From positions 611,001 to 675,000 of the forward strand of contig NZ_LR134338.1 in NCBI RefSeq assembly GCF_900637055.1: a stretch of 64,000 nucleotides of DNA, read 5' to 3'. Of this stretch, positions 16,561 to 25,814 are shown piece after piece. The stretch comes from Brevibacillus brevis (GTDB lineage: Bacteria > Bacillota > Bacilli > Brevibacillales > Brevibacillaceae). Numbering within the stretch: position 1 is the first letter of the stretch; each line of letters begins with the position of its first letter. The translations under genes were made by a program, and so were the position numbers. A model generated the notes under the pieces. The model worked only from the letters and a program-made list of their open reading frames with translations. It searched no databases and was not told where the DNA came from.

Positions 16561-17960
16561 GCGATGATCGCATGTGGCGGGAATGGAGTCAATCAGCAAA
16601 GCAATCCGTTCGTGAGAAATATCCGTTTCATTTGGAAAAATTCGAGCAGGAAGTACTCACAAAAATTCAGCGTGAGAAGCGTCGCCGTCGCTGGCAAGTA
16701 ACTTCTTGGGCAGCCGGAGTGGCAGTTGCTGCTACCCTTTTCTTCCAGATTGCTCAGCCCTTTGATGGAAGCTTGTGGGGACTGACTGGTGCAGAGCGAG
16801 GCCAGGAAGTATTTGAATGGATCACGCCAGATGAAGGTTTCACGCATGCTTTGAAGAACGGTTATCCGATTCTGCCAGAGGTGAAATTGGAGAAGGATGG
16901 TTTTGTTTATCAGATCAGGGATGCCATGGTGGATCACAGACGGATTACGTTTACGCTGTTAATCTCCGGTGAAAAAATGGAGGAGATTGCGCGGATTCCG
17001 GACGAATCGAAAAGAAGCGATATGCTTTATGGGAGACTTGGTGTAGATTTGGGGGAGCTGAGAGAAATTGGCGGTACAAGTAAGGATTTTCAATTGATCG
17101 ATGGTGTGCATTATCTTATCATCAAATCGAATTACCGAATTGACGAGAAAAAAATGCGAGAGATCATGAATCAGACGAAGCCCGTTCTGCCTGTGCAAAT
17201 TGTAGATATGCGCAAGAAAGAAGCTGATGAAGTGGTAGCCGAGCTGTTGCTGCCCCTACCAAGGTCCGTCGCTGCAGCAGAAAAAGTAATCGAACCGGAC
17301 ACAGAAGTAGAGGCTGTGCTAGAAACAGACAGCCTGTTGACGAGGCTTAAAGTAAACCAGATAGTAGCTTCTCCGACTGTGATGGAAGCGGAGCTGGAAG
17401 CTACTTTGCAGGATGGATTCGAGCTGTATCGCTTGGAGAATGTGAAGCTGGTAGATGGGAAGGGAAAGGAATATCCGGCAATAGATGACCGAATCAATGA
17501 GAATCTGGAACGGGTTCGAGGTGGCGATGCTACCCGGGTTCAAGGCAGCGACAAGTATACCATGCAGTTTTCCCCATCTCTCTTCTTTGACGACGTACCG
17601 GAAAAACTCGAGCTTCGATTCGACGAGGTATCTGCGAATAAGTCCATTAAAGAAAACATCGTGCTGGATCGGAATGCCAAGTACCCGCAAAGCATTTCAT
17701 TTGGCAAAAAGAATAAGCTGAACATCGAAAAGGTGTATTACGACAAAGGCAAGCTTTTCATCGTCATCCCGAACGAAGGACCAGAGAAGATTAATCTGCG
17801 TGTAGAAGGTCAGTATTACAAGGATTTTATTATCGCAGAGAACCTGGAGACCGTTTCACTTACTTTCGAGGTACCCAAACAGGAAATATACAAGGTAGAG
17901 ATGAGCGGACTGGAGTTTGAAAGATTCCCTTTGGATGGCGTGATACCTATTACCAAATAA
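16557..17960 (+). CDS. DUF4179-like membrane protein, probable anti-sigma factor
   Basis: 467 residues. A short cytoplasmic N-terminus (about 50 residues, basic at its end) precedes one membrane helix (SWAAGVAVAATLFFQIA, about residues 56-72) and a large extracytoplasmic domain resembling DUF4179. Overlap with the sigma gene and this topology fit an anti-sigma factor that holds the sigma factor at the membrane and senses an envelope signal. No zinc-binding HxxxCxxC is seen, so it is not a classic ZAS-type anti-sigma. Confidence 0.75.
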   Translation: MSDDRMWREWSQSAKQSVREKYPFHLEKFEQEVLTKIQREKRRRRWQVTSWAAGVAVAATLFFQIAQPFDGSLWGLTGAERGQEVFEWITPDEGFTHALKNGYPILPEVKLEKDGFVYQIRDAMVDHRRITFTLLISGEKMEEIARIPDESKRSDMLYGRLGVDLGELREIGGTSKDFQLIDGVHYLIIKSNYRIDEKKMREIMNQTKPVLPVQIVDMRKKEADEVVAELLLPLPRSVAAAEKVIEPDTEVEAVLETDSLLTRLKVNQIVASPTVMEAELEATLQDGFELYRLENVKLVDGKGKEYPAIDDRINENLERVRGGDATRVQGSDKYTMQFSPSLFFDDVPEKLELRFDEVSANKSIKENIVLDRNAKYPQSISFGKKNKLNIEKVYYDKGKLFIVIPNEGPEKINLRVEGQYYKDFIIAENLETVSLTFEVPKQEIYKVEMSGLEFERFPLDGVIPITK

Positions 17961-17976
17961 CGGTGCTGAAATAACG

Positions 17977-18001
17977 AAAAGACCACGGAATGTGGTCTTT
18001 T
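17977..18001. terminator. Bidirectional terminator
   Basis: AAAAGACCAC/GTGGTCTTTT perfect 10-bp stem with a 5-nt loop. It is located between the convergent anti-sigma and DDAH-like genes and has A and T tracts suitable for both directions. Confidence 0.85.
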
Positions 18002-18019
18002 CTGTGCTTTTTCGACTTG

Positions 18020-18895
18020 TTACACTCTCTCCACCGGGCTTGTCAGGCAAGTAGGCCCACCTGTTCCCTTGTAAGAAATCTCCTCGCCCTCATACTCGTA
18101 CACAGTCGCACCTGCGTCGAGGAGGCGCTGCTTGGTAATCGGGTTGCCTGCCACGACCATGCACACACGCGGCGCGAGGGCGAGAACATTGCTGCCAAGA
18201 TTATCGTACTCATGATCCGGTACCTCAATTAACTGAATGCCTCTGTCGATGAGCAGTTGGCGGAAAAATACAGGCATCAGCTTGGAGTAGACGACTGCCA
18301 AATTATGATCGACCATGCTGATAATCGACATTAGATGCAGACATTCCGAAGGACCGCGATCATACGGAAGCTGGACGACGATGATTTCATCCGTAAAATC
18401 CTTGACCATTTCCGTAATTTGAGCGATAGCCGCTTCGTTCGTACGGAAGCCAAGGCCGATCGCGAGCGTTTTTTCATCCAGCCACACGAGATCGCCGCCA
18501 TCTGACAAGGCATCGCCTGTGAGCTGTCCCAGGATCGGAATATTGTTTTCTTCTAAAAAGGCTTTGTATACTTCTGCTTCTCCCTGACGGAGCTCCTTGC
18601 CAGATTTGAGAATGATCGCCCCTTTGGAAGTGAATTTCACCGGGTCGTGGGCGTAAATGGAATCCAATCCGGTCTTATCGGATTGTGGCAAATGCAAGAC
18701 ATTTTCCACATGCTCGCGCAGGATCGCTTCGAATTTGGCGTACTCATGAAGAGCCGTGTCCCAGTCAGGGCGGTCTGTATAGTTGAAGGTTTTCCACGAT
18801 TGATCGAGATGTTCTTGACTGATAAATGCTTGATGGGGATGCTTGATGATGACGGTTTTCATCTTTTTGACCATGGATTGGCTGCCTTGGAACAT
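18020..18895 (-). CDS. Dimethylarginine dimethylaminohydrolase-like amidinotransferase-superfamily enzyme
   Basis: 291 residues. Guanidine-modifying superfamily landmarks are present: the HDPVKF segment, DGGDLVWL in place of EGGD, CLHLMSIISM with the catalytic His, and GGPTCLTSP near the end with the candidate nucleophile C283. This set matches DDAH-type hydrolases, which release citrulline from methylated arginines, and related arginine deiminases. GGGAGG precedes ATG. It is divergent from an IclR regulator, which probably controls it. Confidence 0.85.
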   Translation of the reverse strand: MFQGSQSMVKKMKTVIIKHPHQAFISQEHLDQSWKTFNYTDRPDWDTALHEYAKFEAILREHVENVLHLPQSDKTGLDSIYAHDPVKFTSKGAIILKSGKELRQGEAEVYKAFLEENNIPILGQLTGDALSDGGDLVWLDEKTLAIGLGFRTNEAAIAQITEMVKDFTDEIIVVQLPYDRGPSECLHLMSIISMVDHNLAVVYSKLMPVFFRQLLIDRGIQLIEVPDHEYDNLGSNVLALAPRVCMVVAGNPITKQRLLDAGATVYEYEGEEISYKGTGGPTCLTSPVERV

Positions 18896-19085
18896 AGTTG
18901 CCTCCCTTTTTCCACATTACAGAATATTATTCATATTTCGAAATGTTCTTCATTAGTTTACACATTCTGATTTCTGACTGTCAATCTGTGATTCGTACCT
19001 GGAGTTTTTTTGCGATTCACAAAATTGGAGCAAATGGTTTAACATAGTTTCATATGAGAAGATAGAGAGAAAAGGGGGGATGACC

Positions 19086-19829
19086 GTGATCCAATCGTTT
19101 GATCGAGCGATGGCGATTGCAACGGCACTTTCGTCGGACGAGCATAGAAAATGGTGGACGATCAATGATTTAGCGAAGGAATGCCAGCTTCCGGTCAGCA
19201 CCATTTATCGACTGTTGTACACGTTGATGAAGCATGGACTGGTAGAGCAGGATGCTGCGACCAAGCAATATACGTTGGGGATTAAATGGATGGAGTTCGG
19301 CTTGCGGGTGCTCGATCGGATCGATTATCGCAAAGTAATCAAGCCGATGATCGAGGAGCTCGCCAGAGAAGTGAACGAAAGTGTTTATTTCAGTCAGCCT
19401 AGCGGACTCGAATCCATTGTCGTCGATCGCGTAGACAGTCAGCACAATATTCGCATATACGACCAGTTGGGCTTGCGGATTCCGATGCATATCGGTGCGG
19501 CCAATAAAGTCGTGCTTGCACACATGCCTGTGGAAGAAGCCAGACAAACGGTAGTCCAGCTCGTGGGTGAAGAGCAGGCGCCTGCTTTTATGGAGAAGCT
19601 CCAGGAGATCAGAGCAGCTGGTCATGCGGTCAGCTTTGCGGAACGGACGGAAAATACGGCGTCCGTCGCAGCACCGGTGATTGATTACACCCAAAAGGTA
19701 ATCGGGGCGTTAAGCATTGGAATTGTTACGTATGATTTGAAGGAGGAACGGCTCCAGTATTTGATTGAACGGGTAAAGGATGTCGCTCACAAAACCTCGC
19801 AACGGCTAGGCGGCCTGTCAAAGGCTTGA
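19086..19829 (+). CDS. IclR family transcriptional regulator
   Basis: 247 residues from GTG 19086, chosen because AAGGGGGG (19072-19079) abuts the upstream ATG 19080 but is correctly spaced for the GTG. The N-terminal winged helix includes WWTINDLAKECQLPVSTIYRLL in two motifs. The C-terminal effector domain has the typical GLRIPMHIGAANKVVLAHM segment. It is divergent from the DDAH-like gene, with 190 bases between them, so a guanidino compound or its product is a plausible effector (inference). Confidence 0.9.
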   Translation: MIQSFDRAMAIATALSSDEHRKWWTINDLAKECQLPVSTIYRLLYTLMKHGLVEQDAATKQYTLGIKWMEFGLRVLDRIDYRKVIKPMIEELAREVNESVYFSQPSGLESIVVDRVDSQHNIRIYDQLGLRIPMHIGAANKVVLAHMPVEEARQTVVQLVGEEQAPAFMEKLQEIRAAGHAVSFAERTENTASVAAPVIDYTQKVIGALSIGIVTYDLKEERLQYLIERVKDVAHKTSQRLGGLSKA

Positions 19830-19842
19830 CTGGCCTTTTTTT
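19821..19842 (+). terminator. Weak terminator overlapping the IclR gene stop
   Basis: A short stem AAGGC/GCCTT followed by seven T. It overlaps the stop codon. Confidence 0.45.
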
Positions 19843-19929
19843 ATTTTGATTTCCTTGTAACATTTCCCTTTTGCTTCCGACTATTGGGCTATGAACGTAA
19901 AAAAAGAGGAAGCCAGGAGGAAATTCAAA

Positions 19930-21459
19930 ATGAAACCATACGCAACCAAAAAGCTGATGATCACAGTAGGAGCTGCTGTTTTGCTCTTCTCAAGCCCATT
20001 GTGGGTTGCGCAACCACAAGTAACTGTACAAGCCGCGGCAGTCAAATCGACACAACCCCAATTGAGCAAATTAGCCCAAAAAACCGTAGACAGGCTGAAC
20101 AAACACTACCCGGAATTAAAAAATGCGGAAAAAACCATTTCGCGTAACAATCAGGAGCGAGATGTCTTCCACATCCAATTCCGCATCTTCAGCAACAAGG
20201 AGCGGACGGAAGTATCCCTGTATGCGGATGCCAAAATCGATGCAAACAACGGTATGCTGTTATTCTTCTCTGCACACGACATTCCCAAAAAGAAACCGAC
20301 TGCACCTCCTACGGAAGCGATGGGAAAAGAAAAAGCGCCGAGTATTCTGAAGGATTTCATCGGTGACGCCATCAAGCAATACCAAATAGACGAGGTAACA
20401 GTTGATGGTGAGGGTGCAGAGGCCGTGGCAAATGTGCGTTTCGTTCGGGTTGTGAATCAGATTCCGGTAAAAGACGATCTTTACGTAGTAGCGATCAATG
20501 GTGTAGGCGAGCTAGACTATATAAACGCAGGAAACACAACAGGATTGCAGATGGACGCAAGTAAATTCGCCGCTCCGTCAGGGGTTAAGAATCCAGACGA
20601 ATTCGGCAAACAATTAGAAGACATGCTCCACCTTCGCTATGAGCAAAAAGCAAGAGACATAAGCGCTGGCTTCCGCCCAGTCTACAGCCTGAATTTTTCC
20701 GGATATCTGGATGCACGATCAGGAGCCGAGGTAGAGTCCGGATGGACCAAGAAAAATAAGTACGGGAAACCAATCCCGATAACGCCTGGCAACCAGCGGG
20801 TCTTCGCCAAAACAAATGAGGAGATAGCCACCGCACTCTCCACTTTTATTCCATTGCCTGAAGGAATTGAGTTTAAAATAACCAAAGGTGCGCCAGTTCT
20901 CGAAGGGGAAAAGGAGTATGATGCCGTGGTTGGAAACAAAAAGTTCTCAGTGAGGACAGTAAATGATCAGATTACGTACTTCCATGTAGTTGAAAACCCA
21001 CCAAAGCAGAAAGTGATTACAGAGGCAGCTGCCGAGGAAAAAGCAGTGGTGTTTCTGCAACCGTTTGTAGACGCAGAGGTAACGGAGCTGGTGCCACAAA
21101 TGGAGCTGGTACCACAAATGAATAACAGAGAAGCAGGCAAGCAAACGTTTCTATTTTCCCCTGTACACCAAGGGATTATGGTTGAGGGACAGGGCTATTC
21201 AGTAAAAGTTGACATGCATACGGGAGACATTGTATCCGCCAGTTTACCAGTAATTACTGGTAAATTATCCTATGATGATGTCTCAAATGTCGTAGGGCCC
21301 GAGCAAGCCGTACAAGCATTGTTGAAAGCTAATCCGCTTACACTGCGCTACGTGTTTCCTTCCCTTAACGGACGGTACCAGGGAACACCTGTCCTTGTTT
21401 ATGAGCCGAAAGAAAGAAACGGAAAGGTTGACGCGGTTACAGGTCAATTTATCAAGTAG
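19930..21459 (+). CDS. Secreted YcdB/YcdC-like repeat protein
   Basis: 509 residues from ATG 19930, with AGGAGG nine bases upstream; ATG 19891 is poorly placed. The signal peptide ends near VQAAA (about residue 37), so it is exported. Repeated segments such as FHIQFRIFSNKERTEVSLYA and YSVKVDMHTGDIVS resemble YcdB/YcdC domains, which share a fold with PepSY-type inhibitory domains. It is a paralogue of the membrane-anchored protein at 22010 and is followed 21 bases later by an ECF sigma gene. It may sense or inhibit extracytoplasmic proteases (inference). Confidence 0.7.
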   Translation: MKPYATKKLMITVGAAVLLFSSPLWVAQPQVTVQAAAVKSTQPQLSKLAQKTVDRLNKHYPELKNAEKTISRNNQERDVFHIQFRIFSNKERTEVSLYADAKIDANNGMLLFFSAHDIPKKKPTAPPTEAMGKEKAPSILKDFIGDAIKQYQIDEVTVDGEGAEAVANVRFVRVVNQIPVKDDLYVVAINGVGELDYINAGNTTGLQMDASKFAAPSGVKNPDEFGKQLEDMLHLRYEQKARDISAGFRPVYSLNFSGYLDARSGAEVESGWTKKNKYGKPIPITPGNQRVFAKTNEEIATALSTFIPLPEGIEFKITKGAPVLEGEKEYDAVVGNKKFSVRTVNDQITYFHVVENPPKQKVITEAAAEEKAVVFLQPFVDAEVTELVPQMELVPQMNNREAGKQTFLFSPVHQGIMVEGQGYSVKVDMHTGDIVSASLPVITGKLSYDDVSNVVGPEQAVQALLKANPLTLRYVFPSLNGRYQGTPVLVYEPKERNGKVDAVTGQFIK

Positions 21460-21480
21460 GGAGCAGGGAGAGGAAATCCA

Positions 21481-22026
21481 GTGCAGGACACAGTCGATTA
21501 CGAAGCGCGGATTAAAGCGATCTATCGCGAGCATTACCGTGATGTCTATCAATATCTCTACTACTTTACGGGGAAGCGTGAGCATGCGGAGGATTTGACA
21601 CAGGAAGTGTTTATCCGGGTCTTGGACGCTTTAGCCAGATATGAAGAGCGTTCCAGTGTGAAGACATGGATTTTGCATATTGCCAAGCATGTCGCCATCG
21701 ATGATTACCGGAAGAGGCGGGTGCAAACGCTTTTTGGCATGGATTTGTTAAAAGGGCTGCCTTCTCTTCTGGGAAGGCCGGAAGCGGAGCTGGCTTCCAA
21801 GGAAGAACAGCTGGAAATTGAGCAGGCGATGCAGAAAATGAAGCCGCATCATCGGAATGTACTGATTTTGCGTGGCATCAAGGCCTACAGTATTCGGGAA
21901 ACGGCAGAAATCCTCGGGACAAGCGAAGCCAAGGTCCGCGTAGATTTTCATCGGGCCACAAAAGAACTCAAAAAAGTTTTGCATGTCGATTGGATAGGAG
22001 GGTTGGCCAATGAATACTCCAAATGA
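21481..22026 (+). CDS. ECF RNA polymerase sigma factor (SigX-like)
   Basis: 181 residues from GTG 21481 behind GAGAGGAAA. Region 2 (AEDLTQEVFIRVLDALARYE) and region 4 (MKPHHRNVLILRGIKAYSIR, then AEILGTSEAKVRVDFHRATK) are complete. The 3' end overlaps the start of the following YcdB/YcdC-like membrane protein by 17 bases. That protein is the likely anti-sigma partner in this operon. Confidence 0.9.
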   Translation: MQDTVDYEARIKAIYREHYRDVYQYLYYFTGKREHAEDLTQEVFIRVLDALARYEERSSVKTWILHIAKHVAIDDYRKRRVQTLFGMDLLKGLPSLLGRPEAELASKEEQLEIEQAMQKMKPHHRNVLILRGIKAYSIRETAEILGTSEAKVRVDFHRATKELKKVLHVDWIGGLANEYSK

Positions 22027-23719
22027 CGAGCAATTCTTCGCGGCTCTTCCTCGGTCAAAGGATGCGGAACCAAGAAGCGAATTCGTAGAAGCGCTGGAAG
22101 CAAAGCTGGTGCAACGGGCACGCACCAAAACGAATCGTCCGAAAAGAATCGTCCTCAAGCTGGCGACATGGACAGTTTCCGCTGCGACGGTGGCAGCAGC
22201 AGTATGGATGATGGGGGTAACCCCGGAGATATTCAAGCAATCTCGGTTTGAATCACAAGCGCATCTGGTACCCCGCTCCTTCTCATCGGCAGAAATAACA
22301 GAAAGCGAGCTAAGCCAAGCGGCGATTAGAACGTTGGAAAAGCTGTACGAGAAATATCCTCCTTTTCGGGAAGCGGAAAAGAGGGTCTACGTAACCAAAG
22401 CTCCTCGCGAGGTGTACAACATAGATTTTCGCACGTTCAGCAACAAAGATCGAACAGAAGTGTCGCTATATGCCAGAGCGAAATTGGACGCCAAAAGCGG
22501 ACTCTTGCTCGGGTTCGACCTGGAAAAGATTCCAGGGCAAGAGAAAGTCGAAGGAGTGCCTTCCAAGGAGAGAATAGAGCGACAGGCGAAGGCATTTATG
22601 GAACCGTTTCTGGGCAAAAATCTGGAACAGTATCGGATCGAACAAGTAGATGGGCAAGAGGGAGCAGATACCGTTTCGCATGAAGCCGTCCGATTGCAAC
22701 GCTACGTGAATGACGTGCAGGTAGAGGGAGATAACTATGGGATCGGCATGAGCGATGCCGGGCATATTCGCTATGTCAATTCAGGGGATTCAACGGGAAT
22801 GAATTTGGACACCGGGCAGTTTCCTTCAATTGCTGAGCGGCCTTCTCCGAAGAAAACGGAGAGCGGACTTGCGGAAGTCATGCAACTGACGTATCAGAGA
22901 GTCGGGAAGGAGGATGTGGACTACGTTCTTCGCTACACGGAAAACTTCTCCGGGTATCTCGACGCTCGTACTGGCAAGGAAGTGAAAACGACCTTGTGGC
23001 GCGGGGAGTCGTTTCGCGACAGTATTGCCGTCAATCCCGGAGGCAAGAAGACAATGGTTGCATCGGAAAAAGAGGCTGCGGCCGCCATGGAGTTCTTCGG
23101 TCAGAAGGTGGAGGGCTTCACATTTACCGGGAGTAATGTGCCTGAATATATGATGGGAGACAACGAACGGGAATACCAGGCCAAAAAAGGAGAGCGATTC
23201 ATGCAGCTGACTACCGTCAACAATCGGGCAGCAGCGTTCAAGATATCTTATCCTGAGCTGAGAGAAGGTGATCCGACACTTGCCGTTGCAGAATTGCAGG
23301 AGCGAGCGATCTTGTTTTTGGAGCCGTATCTGGATTCACGGGTGAAGACTGTTCGGATGCAGGAGCAAATTTATGTGATGGGCAGACAGGTTGAATTGAA
23401 CTTTGTCCGAGAAGTAAACGGCGTAATGGTGCCGGATCAGTATTATAAGGTCACGATCGACGGGCAGACAGGAGAAATTATCGGGGTGAATTTAACATTC
23501 CCGCATGAGCAGGAGACCTTCCCAGATGCGTCCAAGGTGATTTCAGCAGAAGAGGCGGCGCGGGTTTATCTCCAACATAAATCACTCAGTCCCCGTTATC
23601 TATTCCCGCTTGAAAACAATAGGATTCAAGAGCAACCGGTCTTGGTCTATTCGGCGGAGATACTGAAAAGCAACGGGGATGTGGATGCCATTACGGGAGA
23701 ATGGCTGCCATTCCAATAA
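22010..23719 (+). CDS. Membrane-anchored YcdB/YcdC-like protein, candidate anti-sigma factor
   Basis: 569 residues. A cytoplasmic N-terminus of about 45 residues is followed by one membrane helix (KLATWTVSAATVAAAVWMMG, about residues 50-69). The large external part shares motifs with the secreted protein at 19930: YNIDFRTFSNKDRTEVSLYA, NFSGYLDARTGKEV, YYKVTIDGQTGEIIGVNL. Overlap with the sigma gene suggests that the N-terminus binds the sigma factor while the external domain senses. This architecture is inferred from topology and position. Confidence 0.7.
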   Translation: MNTPNDEQFFAALPRSKDAEPRSEFVEALEAKLVQRARTKTNRPKRIVLKLATWTVSAATVAAAVWMMGVTPEIFKQSRFESQAHLVPRSFSSAEITESELSQAAIRTLEKLYEKYPPFREAEKRVYVTKAPREVYNIDFRTFSNKDRTEVSLYARAKLDAKSGLLLGFDLEKIPGQEKVEGVPSKERIERQAKAFMEPFLGKNLEQYRIEQVDGQEGADTVSHEAVRLQRYVNDVQVEGDNYGIGMSDAGHIRYVNSGDSTGMNLDTGQFPSIAERPSPKKTESGLAEVMQLTYQRVGKEDVDYVLRYTENFSGYLDARTGKEVKTTLWRGESFRDSIAVNPGGKKTMVASEKEAAAAMEFFGQKVEGFTFTGSNVPEYMMGDNEREYQAKKGERFMQLTTVNNRAAAFKISYPELREGDPTLAVAELQERAILFLEPYLDSRVKTVRMQEQIYVMGRQVELNFVREVNGVMVPDQYYKVTIDGQTGEIIGVNLTFPHEQETFPDASKVISAEEAARVYLQHKSLSPRYLFPLENNRIQEQPVLVYSAEILKSNGDVDAITGEWLPFQ

Positions 23720-23725
23720 AGAGAG

Positions 23726-23755
23726 ACACCAGGGGGAGACTCCTGGTGTTTTGTT
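23726..23755 (+). terminator. Terminator after the ECF/YcdB operon
   Basis: ACACCAGG/CCTGGTGT stem followed by TTTGTTTT. Confidence 0.8.
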
Positions 23756-23876
23756 TTGCGTAATGCCTCCCGGAAATTGCATAGTAAAGCGTGAGGGGAA
23801 GGGCAACCGACCGTCGTTTGCATCATTAGCGATCGAATGGAAAAAGACACAGTCCCTCTGCAAAACCTGCATGCAG

Positions 23877-25130
23877 CTACTGTGCCTTATACGGAAGCAT
23901 AATGGTGAACTTGGTTCCTACTCGTGGTTTGCTGGTTACATTGACCGTTCCGCCAATCGCATGAATGACATGATAGGAATACGTCAATCCAAGGCCGGTC
24001 CCAGTTGTTTTCGTAGAAAAGTAAATCGTTCCGAGGCGGCTGATCTGTCCTGCATCCATGCCGACGCCGTTATCCTTGATGACCAACAGGGCTTTGTTTC
24101 GCTCGATGAGCAAGTCCAGGGAGACTTTTCCGTCCGAAATATCCGCGCACGCCTCGATGGCATTTTTGATGAAATTCACCAATACTTGCTTGAACTCGTC
24201 TGGATTGGCCTTGATCGTCACAGGTCTCTCAAAATCTTGCAGCGTAAGCTCCACGTTATGCATATTGGCAAAGGGGAGCATCACCTCGCGGATGGCATGC
24301 AAATGCTCGCTAACATTAATGATCTCATGCCGTTCCTTGAGCGGCTTGGAAATCGCAAGGTACTCGGTCAAAATGGCTTCTGTCCGTTGGATTTCATCGA
24401 GACTGATGCGAATGTATTGCTCGACTTTTACCAAATTTTCCGGACATTCCTGTATTAATTTCAAGAAGCCTTTGACTGCTGTCAGCGGATTGCGAACCTC
24501 GTGTGCGAGCGATGCAGCAACATGGCTCATCGTTTGGATTTTTTCATTTTGCGCGTGGCGGATAAACAGCTCCTTATCCGAAACGCATTTGCTGAAAAGC
24601 GACATTAATAACCAGAGGCCGAAAAAGTTTTGAATAGGAATCAGCATGGTGTAGTAAACGAGGTGTTGAGTTACATACGCGGGAAAAAAGTAATAAGTAG
24701 TCCCTAAAGCAACCGTAGAAAAAATCGCACTCGTCATAAAAAGATACAGTGTTTTCCGATAACTGGCTTTGTAGTGTCGATACAAAAAGAGTGACAAGAC
24801 AAAATTGACTGTAAGGATCAGCAGGGCAACCCATGTTCCTTCTCCACCCAGGTAGTAACGATAAACCAAGGCTTCTATCAGAAGGAGCAAGGCAATCTCG
24901 ATTCCGCCATAAACCAGTCCGAAAAGAATGATGACATGTCGGATATCAAAAAACATGCCAGTCGTGACACTCGGGGCGAAGGTCATCGCGAGAAACATGC
25001 AGGCTGAGCTGGTGATGACGATAAAGGAACGGCTGTAGTTCCTCATTTTGTCACGGTAATAAATGTTGAAAAACACAAACGGGATAATCGCGAAAAACCA
25101 TTGAAGAATGACTTCTTTTAATAGACTCAT
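23877..25130 (-). CDS. Membrane sensor histidine kinase (KinB-like)
   Basis: 417 residues from ATG 25130 (GGGG seven bases upstream). Five to six hydrophobic helices fill residues 1-190, without a large external domain (5TM-like sensor). The HisKA H-box is AASLAHEVRNPLTAVKGFLK. The HATPase motifs are QVLVNFIKNAIEA (N box), VIKDNGVGMD (G1) and TGTGLGLTYSYHVIHAIGG (G2). It resembles the sporulation kinases of Bacillales, which phosphorylate Spo0F. No response regulator is adjacent, which fits an orphan phosphorelay kinase. Confidence 0.88.
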   Translation of the reverse strand: MSLLKEVILQWFFAIIPFVFFNIYYRDKMRNYSRSFIVITSSACMFLAMTFAPSVTTGMFFDIRHVIILFGLVYGGIEIALLLLIEALVYRYYLGGEGTWVALLILTVNFVLSLFLYRHYKASYRKTLYLFMTSAIFSTVALGTTYYFFPAYVTQHLVYYTMLIPIQNFFGLWLLMSLFSKCVSDKELFIRHAQNEKIQTMSHVAASLAHEVRNPLTAVKGFLKLIQECPENLVKVEQYIRISLDEIQRTEAILTEYLAISKPLKERHEIINVSEHLHAIREVMLPFANMHNVELTLQDFERPVTIKANPDEFKQVLVNFIKNAIEACADISDGKVSLDLLIERNKALLVIKDNGVGMDAGQISRLGTIYFSTKTTGTGLGLTYSYHVIHAIGGTVNVTSKPRVGTKFTIMLPYKAQ

Positions 25131-25263
25131 GTAGCATCCCCATCGCAAATATTTGCTAGGCTTGTATCAATCTACGATAATTCGACAAGACACAACAAAA
25201 TCCCTCTTGGTGTTACACAAGAAACTGGAATATTTATCAAGAAAATTCTTTCGGTAAACCTAG

Positions 25264-25293
25264 TTGACAGATAGTTAATTGCCAGATTATATT
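25264..25293 (+). promoter_or_regulatory. SigA promoter for the SAM riboswitch leader
   Basis: TTGACA at 25264-25269, an 18-base spacer, and TATATT at 25288-25293. It lies about 40 bases upstream of the aptamer. Confidence 0.6.
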
Positions 25294-25332
25294 CTGTATA
25301 TACTTATACAAACGTTTTGAAAATAGAAACTA

Positions 25333-25452
25333 CTCTTATCAAGAGAAGGCTGAGGGAATGGCCCTATGAAGCCCGGCAACCTAGCACGAGAGAATGCGTT
25401 CTTTCGAGCCAAGGTGCTAACTCCAACAGGTAGAATACCTGACAGATAAGAG
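25333..25452 (+). promoter_or_regulatory. SAM-I (S-box) riboswitch aptamer
   Basis: The S-box pattern is unmistakable: closing helix P1 CTCTTATC/GATAAGAG, AAGGCTGAGGGAATGGCCC, GAAGCCCGGCAACC, then AAGGTGCTAACTCCAACAGG and ACAGATAAGAG. It is followed 22 bases later by an intrinsic terminator, the usual OFF expression platform when S-adenosylmethionine is bound. The next gene downstream is a sugar-type ABC transporter lipoprotein, about 360 bases away, not a known methionine biosynthesis gene. Confidence 0.95.
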
Positions 25453-25474
25453 GCGAGAATCTTGTCGATTTTTG

Positions 25475-25504
25475 TCCTCTTTCTCTGTGAAAGAGGATTT
25501 TTTG
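25475..25504 (+). terminator. Riboswitch-controlled terminator
   Basis: TCCTCTTTC/GAAAGAGGA 9-bp stem with a 5-nt loop and a T6 run, located directly after the SAM-I aptamer. Confidence 0.9.
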
Positions 25505-25519
25505 CGTAGCTGTCGTGGG

Positions 25520-25718
25520 GAAGAAGCGCATTTCCAGTCTACGCTTCGGCCTCCGCCCCGCTGTGAGTGAAGACTGTCCGCTTCGGAAGAAATGGCGGGA
25601 GCGCTTCAAACGTAGAAGGTTCGAGGAAGGATTTCATAACTGAAGCTGAAATTCCCCGCCATTTCTTCCTACGCTGGGGTGGGCTCCAGAGGCGCTTGGA
25701 CTGGAAATACGCTTCTTC
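25520..25718. repeat. Long imperfect palindrome (intergenic hairpin element)
   Basis: The outer arms GAAGAAGCGCATTTCCAGTC (25520-25539) and GACTGGAAATACGCTTCTTC (25699-25718) pair with one mismatch. The inner arms GGAAGAAATGGCGGG (25585-25599) and CCCGCCATTTCTTCC (25655-25669) pair perfectly. The whole 199-bp element has no credible gene and separates the riboswitch terminator from the transporter. It resembles a MITE or other dispersed palindromic repeat. Confidence 0.75.
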
Positions 25719-25814
25719 TACGAGGCTTTTGTTTCCTTCTTGAAAGTGAATGAAGGGAAACAAAATATTTAATCTTGTTATCTGTTTTCAAAAAGAAAAA
25801 GGGGGAGCATCTCA

